DNA of 64,000 nt. Source: Agrypnia vestita. Taxonomy: Eukaryota > Arthropoda > Insecta > Trichoptera > Phryganeidae. The translations under genes were made by a program, and so were the position numbers. Position 1 is the stretch's first letter. Each line of letters starts with the position of its first letter. Positions 1 through 10,056 of this stretch are shown in pieces. The stretch covers positions 288,642 through 352,641 of the forward strand of contig JADDOH010002614.1 of NCBI GenBank assembly GCA_016648135.1, in the 5' to 3' direction. The notes below the pieces were generated by a model that ran no database searches, was not told the DNA's origin, and saw only the letters and a list, made by a program, of their open reading frames with translations.

Positions 1-290
1 AGAGACGAAACTGTATTTTTATGGGAAAGTAGGTATAGAAGTCTTTTAGGTGTACACAGGTCTTACGACCTATCGTACGACTGGCTTAAGTGATCACTTT
101 ACACAATGTAAGGTTCGCCATTCCACCCTTGATAGAATACCATGTCTATTAATTTTTGGAAGTTGTATATATTTAAATTATACACCACGTTCCACATATG
201 ACTAGTAAGGATCCTCAGCGCGGCCGGCATCAAAGCTTTTTCATTCCCCTTAAATGATCACAGATGTCGCTAATGAGACATCTATATTGA
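1..290. repeat. Interspersed repeat family R5, fragment at window edge
   Basis: The stretch carries three landmarks that recur elsewhere: AGAGACGAAACTGTATT at the start, GGCTTAAGTGATCACTTTACAC near 84, and the segment at 225-285 with CATTCCCCTTAA and GATGTCGCTAATGAGAC. The same landmarks occur at 43,053-44,085 and 63,845-64,000, and weakly at 17,820-17,905. No reading frame of interest is seen. It is a non-coding interspersed element of unknown class, truncated by the window start. Confidence 0.7.
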
Positions 291-345
291 TTTTGGAGGT
301 TTCCGAAACAACTTGTATTATGCCAAAAATAAATAAATTTAAAAA
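290..345 (+). repeat. Penelope-type tail fragment with partial hammerhead
   Basis: GGAGGTTTCCGAAAC followed by an AT-rich tail matches the 3' half (stem II plus GAAAC) of the hammerhead-like sequence at 1,186-1,240. The catalytic CTGANGA segment is absent, so it cannot be active. Probably a 5'-truncated retroelement end. Confidence 0.4.
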
Positions 346-346
346 A

Positions 347-668
347 CTAACCCATAAAAACCAAGTTTTTACAATACTCCCTTTCTCATTTCGTGGTTTC
401 GTGTCTACCAGATGCGTGGAGTATTTTCAGGCAACTTACTGAGTTGTATGAAAAAACCATAAAATATTTGACAAATCCAAAATTATACTATAATTATTAA
501 TTTTTTTAACGAAAATTTGACAGATCTTCTTGATCATCGCCACGAGTCGGCTTGCAAAGTTTCTGCTCGATTGGATCACGGGATAAGGGTTAAAAATCGA
601 TTCAAAGTTTTTTCGTCAGACAAGCAAGCAATCAGACGCCACGAGTTAAAAGAAAGGGAGTAAAAAAA
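347..668 (+). mobile_element. MITE family M1 (termini ACTCCCTTT / AAAGGGAGT)
   Basis: Starts with TAACCCATAAAAACCAAG and TACTCCCTTTCTC, and ends with GAAAGGGAGTAAAAA, so the ends form short inverted repeats. Internal landmarks AGATCTTCTTGATCATCGCC and TCGATTGGATCACGGG recur in the copies at 34,994, 36,691 and 38,792 and in partial copies at 32,900 and 17,015. Non-autonomous; the apparent 62-residue frame over its left end is not a gene. Confidence 0.7.
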
Positions 669-1185
669 TGTTTTTGTTTCATGCATAATTCATAATTGTT
701 AAAATGGATTTCCACAACATAATCGCCAACATATTCAATTATATAAATTTAATTTATATAAGTTCATTGTACCACACAGCAAGCTACCTTTGATACATAA
801 CTAAGGTAAGGTAGCTAGCAAATACATTTGTTAGAGTATTTGTAAAATATTTCAACTAACGACCAAACTAGTATCGGTTTTCAAGACTGAAGTTCAATGA
901 ATTTTTCATAGAGGACGGTATTTGAAGACTTAATACTTCGGATATCGTCCTTTATTCTGCTCGCAACGTTGTACATTTTTTTATAAACTTGCCAAAATAT
1001 TCCAGGCTACACAGTCCTTATTTCTGCCCCAATATTTACCGTACCCTGCCGAACTGAAGTTGACTGATTTTCATACATCCGATCTTTTAAGAGGCACTAC
1101 TAAAAAAAGTCTGGGAAAATTGTTAAACAGGAAGGCCAAAAAAATGTATTAAAATATAGAAATCTGTATTTCATAAATAAACGCA
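669..1185. other. No gene seen (AT-rich spacer)
   Basis: AT-rich sequence with short poly-A runs and no convincing reading frame, RNA gene or repeat boundary. Confidence 0.5.
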
Positions 1186-1240
1186 GTTTCGGAAACGGAG
1201 GTTTCCGAAACATGTTGTGTTATACACAAAAATAAAATAA
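1186..1240 (+). repeat. Decayed hammerhead-like hairpin, Penelope-type tail
   Basis: A perfect 11-bp hairpin (GTTTCGGAAAC at 1186-1196, loop GGAG, GTTTCCGAAAC at 1201-1211) is followed by ATGTTG. This resembles hammerhead stem II plus GAAAC and the ACATGT stem III seen at 5,166 and 58,940. The CTGANGA core is replaced by CAGTTTC, so the ribozyme is broken. Confidence 0.4.
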
Positions 1241-1765
1241 AATAAATGATTCATTCTCACTTCACTACGTGGTAGGGGAGAGAGAGAGAGATGTCCCATT
1301 CTTTAGTCGATAGTTTAACGAAAGAATATTAAAAAAGAATCTCTTAAATAAAAGGGTGCAAATCTGACAAAGTTACTCGTAGCCGTGTCCCGGAATGTCC
1401 AATAGGGAGATAACTGTATACTTAGTCTACATTTTATTTGAATCCTGGCACATTTGAATCAAAACATTTTTACCAAAGAAACCTGGAAAAAATTCGAGAT
1501 ATTTCACTATTCACTATTCAATTCACAACACAGCATTCAATTGAGAGATGTCATGGAAAGCAACCATAGGTATACTAAAAATAATTTTATAGGAGAATTT
1601 TATTTTCTGCCTTTGATATAGGGAATCACCGTATCTGTGATGTTTCAACTCCTATATATTATACATAAGTAAAATATTTTTTGATTTCCAGAAATCTTCA
1701 AATAAGCATTGATATTGGCTGTTTTCTTAGAAAGTATTATATTTTTCATTATGATAAAGGTATAT
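1241..1765. other. No gene seen; short (GA)n run
   Basis: AT-rich sequence with a short GA microsatellite near 1,278-1,291. No supported gene or element boundary. Confidence 0.5.
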
Positions 1766-1773
1766 GAAAATAT

Positions 1774-2003
1774 CAGGGGCGTGCATTGAGAACAAGAAGA
1801 CTGATGACTTTTTCCTGAGCATATATTTTGAAAAGAAACCGAAATAAGAGATTTATCTCGTAATATTTCTTTCTCAATAATTACATATTATTTAGATTTT
1901 AATATTTCGTAATATTTTGCCAAATAAATATTTAATTTCGATTTCTTTTCCAAATACTTGTTTAAATAAAAGACATGCTTCTTGTTCTCACTGCACGCCC
2001 CTG
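1774..2003. mobile_element. hAT-type MITE, 230 bp, with perfect 8-bp target duplication
   Basis: The element starts CAGGGGCGTGCATTGAGAAC and ends with the near-perfect inverse (GTTCTCACTGCACGCCCCTG). It is flanked on both sides by GAAAATAT (1766-1773 and 2004-2011), an exact 8-bp target-site duplication. CAGGGG termini and 8-bp duplications are characteristic of the hAT superfamily. Too short to encode a transposase. An eroded relative lies at 44,937-45,105. Confidence 0.9.
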
Positions 2004-2133
2004 GAAAATATATTATAAAAAATAATACATAACTTTAATAATTAATCATCCATCCACGTGCCATCGCAAGCTATTGTACAACCTGAATTGCCAGTAAGAA
2101 AAAAAGGCTAAAGTAGCGTTTCTACCGAATAAA

Positions 2134-2540
2134 ACATAATAATTTCGTTGTCTGTCTATCCCCGTAACTTCGTGTAATTTCTGTAATTTCGTTCGAAAAA
2201 CACATTAAACAGCTCGAGAAGAGGCTTGAACCCCAGGCCAGCAAATCCTAACTGGCTGCTCTACGCATGTTGCTACGATCGCCTCTCCGTGGACCGCCAA
2301 AAAGGTATTATAAATATATACTAGGGCTTAGCAAAGAAGCGAACCAATGTTCCGACATTTGGACGGGTTACAGCTAGTTTATTATTTCACATTACCAGTG
2401 TTCCAGATGCCAGATTCAGAAATTATAATTCTGTTCCGGTTCAAACCGCCAGCCGGCGATTTAACGAAATCAAACCGCTTTATTGAACGAAATTCAGAAT
2501 TTGTCGCCCGGTGGCCAAGTTGTTTTGTCGCGAAATATTT
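2134..2540 (+). mobile_element. Helitron/HINE-like repeat family H1
   Basis: Begins near AATAATTTCGTTGTCTGTC, contains TCGTGTAATTTC, and reaches GACGGGTTACAGCTAGT at 2361-2378. The 44,478-44,940 copy in reverse shows that family sequence continues past this internal CTAG, through the AACGAAATCAAACCGC segment. The family has a GTCTGTC-rich 5' part and a 3' end with a hairpin then CTAG before a T, as in Helitrons and DINE-1-like elements. The tandem duplication breakpoint at 2459 lies inside this copy. Confidence 0.6.
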
Positions 2541-3496
2541 TACATTTAATAATTCTCAACATTAAATTGTTGGCATAGGTTCTTGTTTCTTGCTGGGCTG
2601 GTAGCTTGATAATTATAAATCAACCCTCAACCGCCATCACAGATGTCGTCTTAATCACGTTTCTGAAAGTTTCAAGTAAAAGTTCTGTTTTTTGTCTTTA
2701 ATAACATAAGTTGTACGACATCGGTGTATGACGAGTATACATATAATATAAACGTTGAAAATTTTAAATTACAGTGAAGTTACAAACATATGTCGCTTAT
2801 ATCGAACCAGGCGTGGAACAAAAAAAAACTTTTAATCTTAAATGCGCACAGCATCTTTATATTGAAAAGTGTAACATTTCTGTCGCAACTGGTTGTATTA
2901 TCAAAAGTATTCCTCGTTCAATATCTTGACAGATGTTGTTATTTTCCATTAAAAATTATCAAACTTCTCTAAAAATCGACTTGTTAAACGCAATTTCGGT
3001 CTAGAACTGACAGTTGTTCTTCCAAAAAACCTTACAATTTTAAATGAAATGTTTAAGATATTTCATATTTTACTCTCGAAATTGATAACCGACTGTCGAA
3101 TTGACACTGACATTCATGACGTAAATATTTGTATTTTTTTTAGCTATTAAAGTTGACGTATATTTTAATGTCAAGCCAATATTAATTTAAATGAACCGGA
3201 AGATATTCGAAAGATGTTTAATGAAAATATATTTTATATTGGAAATTTTTGATGTATTCAAGATAAAATACATCTATATCATACCCGAGGCGGGAACGAG
3301 ACGTGTCAAACAGGATATGAGAAAATACGGTTTTATAGAGTCCTTTGAAGGGAAAATATTTTTATGTACGTATTATCGATTTGATGATACACAAGTGGAG
3401 CTACCTTCCGACCGCTAATCTTTGAAAGTTTCTCAATGTGCAGCAGAAAATTCTTTGGCTTGCTTATAGAGCCGCCGCTATATATTAAAAAAAAAT

Positions 3497-3560
3497 TAGG
3501 ATACGAACACGGAATACGTGTCGCATCAATATTCTTACTATTTTCAAAAAAAGCTAAACA
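3497..3560 (-). mobile_element. SINE family S1, body fragment
   Basis: GAACACGGAATACGTGTCGC and CAATATTCTTACTATTTTC are the 3' body of the S1 SINE in reverse orientation; the tRNA-like head is missing. It forms an inverted pair with the full copy at 3,785. A duplicate is at 8,376-8,439. Confidence 0.65.
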
Positions 3561-3784
3561 AGACAAGTTGCTGGTGTCAAAAACAAAACAGATCTAAACA
3601 GACTTCAAAGGTAACAAAATAAAATACTAAAAATATTTTACAACTTGAATTAAATGACATCAACTGAAGCAGTCTATCAAACAACACAAGAACTCAAAGT
3701 CTATAATATAGCAAAGATCGAAGCACAAAATTTATACATAAACTAGCAAATGGCGAAATAAAAGTAGCTTGATAGTCTCGAGTA

Positions 3785-3955
3785 GATTGTTGGTCTTGTG
3801 GTTAGAACTCTTGCTTCGTGATCCAAAGGTCACGGGTCCGAACTTCACTCCAGACCAGCAAGTTAGTCCTGTTTTCATAGCACAAGCGTTTAGCTTAGTT
3901 TAAAAATAGTAAGAAAATTGATGTGACATGTATTCCGTGTTCGCATCTATATTTA
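3785..3955 (+). mobile_element. SINE family S1 with tRNA-like head
   Basis: The head TTGGTCTTGTGGTTAGAACTC (polymerase III box A-like) and GGGTCCGAACTTC (a mutated box B; other copies have GTTCGAACC) is followed by a ~90-bp body ending in GTGTTCGCATCTATA and an A-rich tail. Five other copies occur in the window (8,664; 48,421; 49,593; 56,966; 58,463). The spacing and TTCGCCTCG/AAAGGTC motifs recall a tRNA-Val-like ancestor, but the exact tRNA is uncertain. Confidence 0.75.
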
Positions 3956-3959
3956 AAAA

Positions 3960-4845
3960 AAAAACTGGGATATTCAATTACAAAAAACCGAAAACCTATC
4001 AAGTGTTGATTAATTTCATAACATTTTCACTAGAACATCCCAAAACTACAAAACAGGATAATCGCGACTCATCTGCAACGGACTGAACTATGTAAAGACT
4101 TTATATGGACTACTCAATATATTACTATTATATGGACTACACAATATATTATTATTAATATTTATAACTCCTATACTTTCATTATCAATTTACCTTTTTA
4201 CTGTATTAAAAGATAACTTGTATACACTATGTACCTATATATTATAACAAGGAATAAGAACTGTGGCTCCCTCATCAGACTCAAGGGCTTCTCTTCACTG
4301 ATGAGGTCTACATGACTACCAAGTATTTAAAAAAAATGTTTAATCTGATATGTTATATATAAGAACTGTATTTGTACCATAAATTAAATAAATATTTTTT
4401 TTTAAAAAAAAATTACTAGACAACTAAATCATTATAGATTTAAAAAAGGTTGTAAAGATACAAATAGACATAATAAATATATAACTGTTTCTCTTTTCCA
4501 TTTTAATATAATATTTTTATTTTATATTTTTTCATTTTATAGAAAAATACACATATTTTTTTTTACTGCAATGATTAAAAATAATAAAATTTTTATATTT
4601 GTTATACTTCATCAAAAACAATCAAGGTTCTTGTGTCGGGTGAGGATTAATCACTTACAAAGGAAAAATTTACATGAATAAAACAAAAATTTTGAATTAC
4701 AAAAAAAAAATCCTGTTAAATATTTTTAAGTAGGTAAGTAGTGTAAGACATTGGTAGTATAATCTATGTTAATAGACGATGAGAATTATAGGCATATAAA
4801 ATATGAAAATAATAGGTAGGTATACAAAAGATGTGGCAATATTTA
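3960..4845. other. AT-rich retroelement-like 3' region, no gene
   Basis: Contains short direct repeats of TATATGGACTAC (about 4,100-4,150), then a segment ending AATTAAATAAATATTTTTTTTT (near 4,382-4,400), which looks like a polyadenylated retroelement tail with an AATAAA signal. No intact frame. An identical copy lies at 8,839-9,724. Confidence 0.4.
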
Positions 4846-4980
4846 TTACATATTCTTGAAGTGGGACTTATACTTGAATTTATTATAATTATCAAGAGTT
4901 TTTAATTCTGTGGGTAAGTTATTAAAGTTGAGTTTACATCTGTATAGAAAACCGTTTTGAAAATATGTGGAACTAAATTT
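4846..4980 (-). pseudogene. Non-LTR retrotransposon ORF2 C-terminal stub
   Basis: Minus-strand translation from 4980 to the TAA at 4846-4848 gives a tail with FNNLPTELKTLDNY and FKYKSHFKNM before the stop. The pattern N-LP-x(n)-FK-x(n)-stop is typical of the extreme C-terminus of jockey/CR1-type reverse-transcriptase polyproteins. Upstream homology is lost, so this is a 5'-truncated relic. An identical copy is at 9,725-9,859. Confidence 0.6.
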
Positions 4981-5103
4981 AAGAATTTTTATTTATTACA
5001 TATTTTCATATCTGCTTGAGTGACACGTTTATAAATTATTAGTTTTCTTTTCTTTAAATATTTGTAATATAGACTATATCTTATAAATTATGTAACTATC
5101 AGT

Positions 5104-5161
5104 GAAATACCTTTCCATCGTCAGGGTGTTATATAACACCCTGACGACGGAAAGGTATTTC
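5104..5161. repeat. 58-bp palindrome enclosing hammerhead core
   Basis: Two 29-bp arms with a centre at 5132/5133 and a single mismatch (ATCG against ACGA region). The right arm is the 5' half of the hammerhead at 5136-5177. The left arm gives CTGACGA and most of stem II on the minus strand but lacks GAAAC, so only the plus-strand ribozyme is complete. Head-to-head ends of this kind occur in Penelope-like elements. Confidence 0.85.
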
Positions 5162-5177
5162 CGAAACATGTAGGTGT
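5136..5177 (+). ncRNA. Type I hammerhead ribozyme motif (Penelope-like)
   Basis: All hammerhead parts are in order: stem I ACACC (5136-5140) pairs perfectly with GGTGT (5173-5177); core CTGACGA (5141-5147); stem II GGAAA (5149-5153) with TTTCC (5158-5162), loop GGTA; core GAA (5163-5165); minimal stem III AC/GT with loop AT (5166-5171); cleavage-site A at 5172 (GUA, an allowed NUH). The 10.1/11.1 position is a C-C mismatch rather than G-C. The two-pair stem III suggests cleavage as a dimer, as proposed for Penelope-like hammerheads. Confidence 0.75.
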
Positions 5178-5519
5178 AATTAATCAAATAATATATACAG
5201 ATTTATATAAATAATACAATCAATATTTAAAAAAATGTCTATCTACAATGTTGCTGAATCAACTGAAAAAATAACTTTAAATATGTTAAATATACTTTTT
5301 CCTCTGAATCTTTTCAAATGTATTTTAATTATGTAATTATTTATATGAAATAAATGAAAATGTTAGATTGATGGATCCCTCGGGTCTCTTACATTTTTTT
5401 CGAAATTAAAATAAAAAGTTTTAATAAAATCTGAATTAGGTAACCGTTATATTTCCCATCCAGATTATATGGAGAAACAAATAAAAGCAGAATGGCACCA
5501 ACATATTACTTCTATAATA

Positions 5520-6000
5520 GTGTGTCGACCGATCTAATGGTACGCCTTGCTGTGTACACGTTAGCTTATCAAAGAGAGAGAGGGAGAGCTGGTGCTTACT
5601 CCTTTTTTAGCGGCGCCATCTCTATAGGCTTGTAGAGGTAGCCTGTTCGAATACACCACCAGTGTCATAGCCCGCTATTGATATTACTACTCATATATAA
5701 GTGTATGTTTGGTATTCTATTTCTTCTACTGGCATTTCAATTAAGTATTTATATAAACGAACGTCACTGGTACCTTTCAACCTTCCAGACAGAGAGGATG
5801 GAGGACATACAACTCTCGTCTCATCCACATTTCGTCTATTGCTCGTCGATTGTTAAGGCTTTTGACAGAACCATATTTCTGTATTTGGTTTATCTGGTTA
5901 TGCCTGCTCATGCGTCGCTATACCTGATTATGTCTGGTTCATTGGGAAGAAATGCGTTAAATACATGTCAGACATTGTCTACGACGTAGCGTCTACGGCA
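5520..6000 (+). other. Unrecognised 103-codon open frame
   Basis: An ATG frame at 5678-5989 encodes 103 residues, hydrophobic at the N-terminus (LLLIYKCMFGILFLLLAFQL) with a second hydrophobic part near residue 70. I do not recognise it. It sits inside the duplicated repeat-rich unit and is identical in copy 2 (10557-10868), which says nothing about selection because flanking non-coding DNA is identical too. Most likely a chance frame or a retroelement remnant. Upstream, 5570-5592 is a GA-rich run. Confidence 0.25.
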
Positions 6001-7157
6001 AAATTTTGTCAGACGGTCATGACGTCTACTACAAGACTTTGGTATCCCACTTGTTTATTTTTTCATTTTAATTGGCACTGTGTTATTTAATTTTGTGGCT
6101 TGATATTTTATAGTTCTCTAAACAATTTAGATTTGAGACTTTTATTCCATTAAACATGACATTTCATAACTATAAAATGGTAAAAATATTCTAATTCGCA
6201 CAGAAGTCTATTAAATGTAATTCAGAACGGTTAACACGTCGGTATGAGAGGGAGACAATCCTTGATAATGAATCCCTTATAAGTTACCATGTACACGAGT
6301 TTAATGAATATAAAAAGCTTAATAAAAAAACGTAAATTTAATTACCATTTATGTAAAACTTTACGAGGTAATAACGAAGCCCTGAGTAAAATTTGAAATA
6401 CGTTAGTTAATTGCTCAACGAACACATTTGTGATATTTTCCTCTGAGACTTGCATTAAAAGCTTATCCGTTAAACCGTACAATTAATAGCAGAAATATAT
6501 TAAATATTATTCTCTAGAAATAATTGTGAATATCTCTTCTCTGTATATCTGAATATTTATTCGTATATTTGCGGATAAAGCTTTGACGATAAATAATATG
6601 TCTACAATTAAATAACGAGTTTATGAAACCTCCCAGAAATAAACAGTGAACATATTTTTTTTCAATTTTGTGATACATGTCACGCAGAAGGAATCAATTG
6701 AATAAAAATAAAATCTTAATTACAAATCGGAAAATCTCTTTGTGCGAAGCAGCAAAAATTTTGGAACAATGCGCTCAGGCATCATAAAATTTGTACAGTT
6801 CATTTTGAAATTTATAGGCTAATGCAATTATTTTCAGCTCGTAATGCCGTTTACAGTGTTTTTCAAATTTCAATTCAAGTGCCCTAAAACTGTTCTTTAT
6901 TTTCCGATTTTTTTGTAAGAAAAAAGGTTTTTACAGAGAGAGACAAAAAAATTGTTTGACTCTGCGAGTAAAATTTTGAAGAACACGTGGAGAAAAACTC
7001 GCTTTGAATATGACTTGATTTGTTTTGGCTTTTTCTTTTCTTCAAGTGTTAAATTACTTTACTTATAGTAAGTGTTAGTATAAGGTACATTAGATAAATT
7101 TACACACAAATTTAAATTATGGGCGAAGTTGGGTAGTAAAGCTAGTTTTAGGAGTAG
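6001..7157. other. No gene seen
   Basis: AT-rich DNA with no supported gene, RNA or element end. Duplicated without visible change at 10,880-12,036. Confidence 0.5.
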
Positions 7158-7324
7158 GAAAGTATTATTGGTTCTGCTGATAGTACTTCCCTATCCATCC
7201 CCATTCATAATACTGAATTCTCCAACTCTCTAATCGAAGTGCAGTCAGCTAGGCTGTGGAATCAACTACGCACAGACATCACATCATTACACACCACAAC
7301 TGTCTTTAAGATCAGACAAAATAA
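7158..7324 (+). pseudogene. Non-LTR ORF2 C-terminal stub, cut by duplication junction
   Basis: Same stub as 12037-12231: a frame with LSIPIHNTEF and SARLWNQLRTDI followed by VFKIRQNK. It is cut at 7325, where copy 2 of the tandem unit begins and the frame runs into H1-element sequence. It marks the exact duplication junction. Confidence 0.75.
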
Positions 7325-8375
7325 ATTTAACGAAATCAAACCGCTTTATTGAACGAAATTCAGAATTTGTCGCCCGGGCGGCAAGTTGTTTTGTCGCGAA
7401 ATATTTTGCATTTAATAATTCTCAACATTCAATTGTTGGCGTAGGTTCTTGTTTCTTGCTGGTAACTTGATAATTGGCAATCAACCCCCAATCGCCGTCA
7501 CAGCTGTCGTCTTAATCACGTTTCTGAAAGTTTCAAGTAAAAGTTCTGTTTTTTGTCTTTAATAACATGTTTCGAGGTTAAGTTGCATGATACTGGTGTA
7601 TAACGAGTATACATAAAATATAAACGTTGGAAATTTTAAGTTACAATGAAGTTACAACCACATGTCGCTTATATCGAACCAGGCGTGGAACAAAAAAAAC
7701 TTTTAATTTTAAATGTGCACAGCATCTTTATATTGAAAAGTGTAACATTTCTGTCGCAACTGGTTGTATTATTAAAAGTATTCCTCCTTCAATATCTTGA
7801 CAGATGTTGTTATTTTCCATTAAAAATTATCAAACTTCTCTAAAAATCGACGTGTTAAACTCAATTTCGGTCTTGAACTGACGGTTGTTATTCCAAAAAC
7901 CTTTCAATTTTAAATGAAATGTTTAAGATATTTCATATTTTACTCTCGAAATTGATAACCGACTGTCGAATTGACATTGACATTAATGACGTAAATAATT
8001 GTATTTTTTTAGCTATTTAAGTTGACGTACATTATACGATATTTTAATGTCAAGCCAATATTAATTTAAATGAACCGGAAGATATTCGAAAGATGTTTAA
8101 TGAAAATATATTTTATATTGGAAATTTTTGATGTATTCAAGATAAAATACATCTATATCATACCCGAGGCGGGAACGAGACGTGTCAAACAGGATATGAG
8201 AAAATACGGTTTTATAGAGTCCTTTGAAGGGAAAATATTTTTATGTACGTATTATCGATTTGATGATACACAAGTGGAGCTACCTTCCGACCGCTAATCT
8301 TTGAAAGTTTCTCAATGTGCAGCAGAAAATTCTTTGGCTTGCTTATAGAGCCGCCGCTATATATTAAAAAAAAAT

Positions 8376-8439
8376 TAGGATACGAACACGGAATACGTGT
8401 CGCATCAATATTCTTACTATTTTCAAAAAAAGCTAAACA
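8376..8439 (-). mobile_element. SINE family S1, body fragment (duplicate)
   Basis: Identical copy of 3497-3560 within tandem unit 2. Confidence 0.65.
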
Positions 8440-8663
8440 AGACAAGTTGCTGGTGTCAAAAACAAAACAGATCTAAACAGACTTCAAAGGTAACAAAATA
8501 AAATACTAAAAATATTTTACAACTTGAATTAAATGACATCAACTGAAGCAGTCTATCAAACAACACAAGAACTCAAAGTCTATAATATAGCAAAGATCGA
8601 AGCACAAAATTTATACATAAACTAGCAAATGGCGAAATAAAAGTAGCTTGATAGTCTCGAGTA

Positions 8664-8834
8664 GATTGTTGGTCTTGTGGTTAGAACTCTTGCTTCGTGA
8701 TCCAAAGGTCACGGGTCCGAACTTCACTCCAGACCAGCAAGTTAGTCCTGTTTTCATAGCACAAGCGTTTAGCTTAGTTTAAAAATAGTAAGAAAATTGA
8801 TGTGACATGTATTCCGTGTTCGCATCTATATTTA
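8664..8834 (+). mobile_element. SINE family S1 (duplicate)
   Basis: Identical copy of the SINE at 3785-3955 at an offset of 4,879; arose by the tandem duplication, not by a separate insertion. Confidence 0.75.
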
Positions 8835-9724
8835 AAAAAAAAACTGGGATATTCAATTACAAAAAACCGAAAACCTATCAAGTGTTGATTAATTTCATAA
8901 CATTTTCACTAGAACATCCCAAAACTACAAAACAGGATAATCGCGACTCATCTGCAACGGACTGAACTATGTAAAGACTTTATATGGACTACTCAATATA
9001 TTACTATTATATGGACTACACAATATATTATTATTAATATTTATAACTCCTATACTTTCATTATCAATTTACCTTTTTACTGTATTAAAAGATAACTTGT
9101 ATACACTATGTACCTATATATTATAACAAGGAATAAGAACTGTGGCTCCCTCATCAGACTCAAGGGCTTCTCTTCACTGATGAGGTCTACATGACTACCA
9201 AGTATTTAAAAAAAATGTTTAATCTGATATGTTATATATAAGAACTGTATTTGTACCATAAATTAAATAAATATTTTTTTTTAAAAAAAAATTACTAGAC
9301 AACTAAATCATTATAGATTTAAAAAAGGTTGTAAAGATACAAATAGACATAATAAATATATAACTGTTTCTCTTTTCCATTTTAATATAATATTTTTATT
9401 TTATATTTTTTCATTTTATAGAAAAATACACATATTTTTTTTTACTGCAATGATTAAAAATAATAAAATTTTTATATTTGTTATACTTCATCAAAAACAA
9501 TCAAGGTTCTTGTGTCGGGTGAGGATTAATCACTTACAAAGGAAAAATTTACATGAATAAAACAAAAATTTTGAATTACAAAAAAAAAATCCTGTTAAAT
9601 ATTTTTAAGTAGGTAAGTAGTGTAAGACATTGGTAGTATAATCTATGTTAATAGACGATGAGAATTATAGGCATATAAAATATGAAAATAATAGGTAGGT
9701 ATACAAAAGATGTGGCAATATTTA

Positions 9725-9859
9725 TTACATATTCTTGAAGTGGGACTTATACTTGAATTTATTATAATTATCAAGAGTTTTTAATTCTGTGGGTAAGTTA
9801 TTAAAGTTGAGTTTACATCTGTATAGAAAACCGTTTTGAAAATATGTGGAACTAAATTT
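9725..9859 (-). pseudogene. Non-LTR ORF2 C-terminal stub (duplicate)
   Basis: Identical to the stub at 4846-4980, with the FNNLPTELKTLDNY tail and the same stop codon. Confidence 0.6.
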
Positions 9860-10014
9860 AAGAATTTTTATTTATTACATATTTTCATATCTGCTTGAGT
9901 GACACGTTTATAAATTATTAGTTTTCTTTTCTTTAAATATTTGTAATATAGACTATATCTTATAAATTATGTAACTATCAGTGAAATACCTTTCCATCGT
10001 CAGGGTGTTATATA

Positions 10015-10056
10015 ACACCCTGACGACGGAAAGGTATTTCCGAAACATGTAGGTGT
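10015..10056 (+). ncRNA. Type I hammerhead ribozyme motif (duplicate)
   Basis: Identical to the motif at 5136-5177: stem I ACACC/GGTGT, CTGACGA at 10020-10026, stem II GGAAA/TTTCC with GGTA loop, GAA, and AC/GT stem III. The enclosing palindrome is at 9983-10040. Confidence 0.75.

Larger units (their letters stand above)
2459..7324 (+). repeat. Tandem duplication, unit 1 (4,866 bp)
   Basis: This unit is directly followed by a second copy at 7325-12203. The first ~0.7 kb (to about 3,160) differs from copy 2 by scattered substitutions and small indels. From about 3,160 to the end I found no difference, and short encoded frames are letter-for-letter identical at an offset of 4,879. Contents: part of an H1 element, SINE pieces (3,497 and 3,785), retroelement stubs, a hammerhead at 5,136 and a 103-codon open frame. 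Breakpoints share ATTT (2459-2462, 7325-7328, 12204-12207). Confidence 0.9.

Noticed and set aside
5678..5989. Identity of the 103-codon frame in both tandem units taken as evidence of selection
   Set aside because: Surrounding non-coding DNA is equally identical, so recent copying or conversion explains it.
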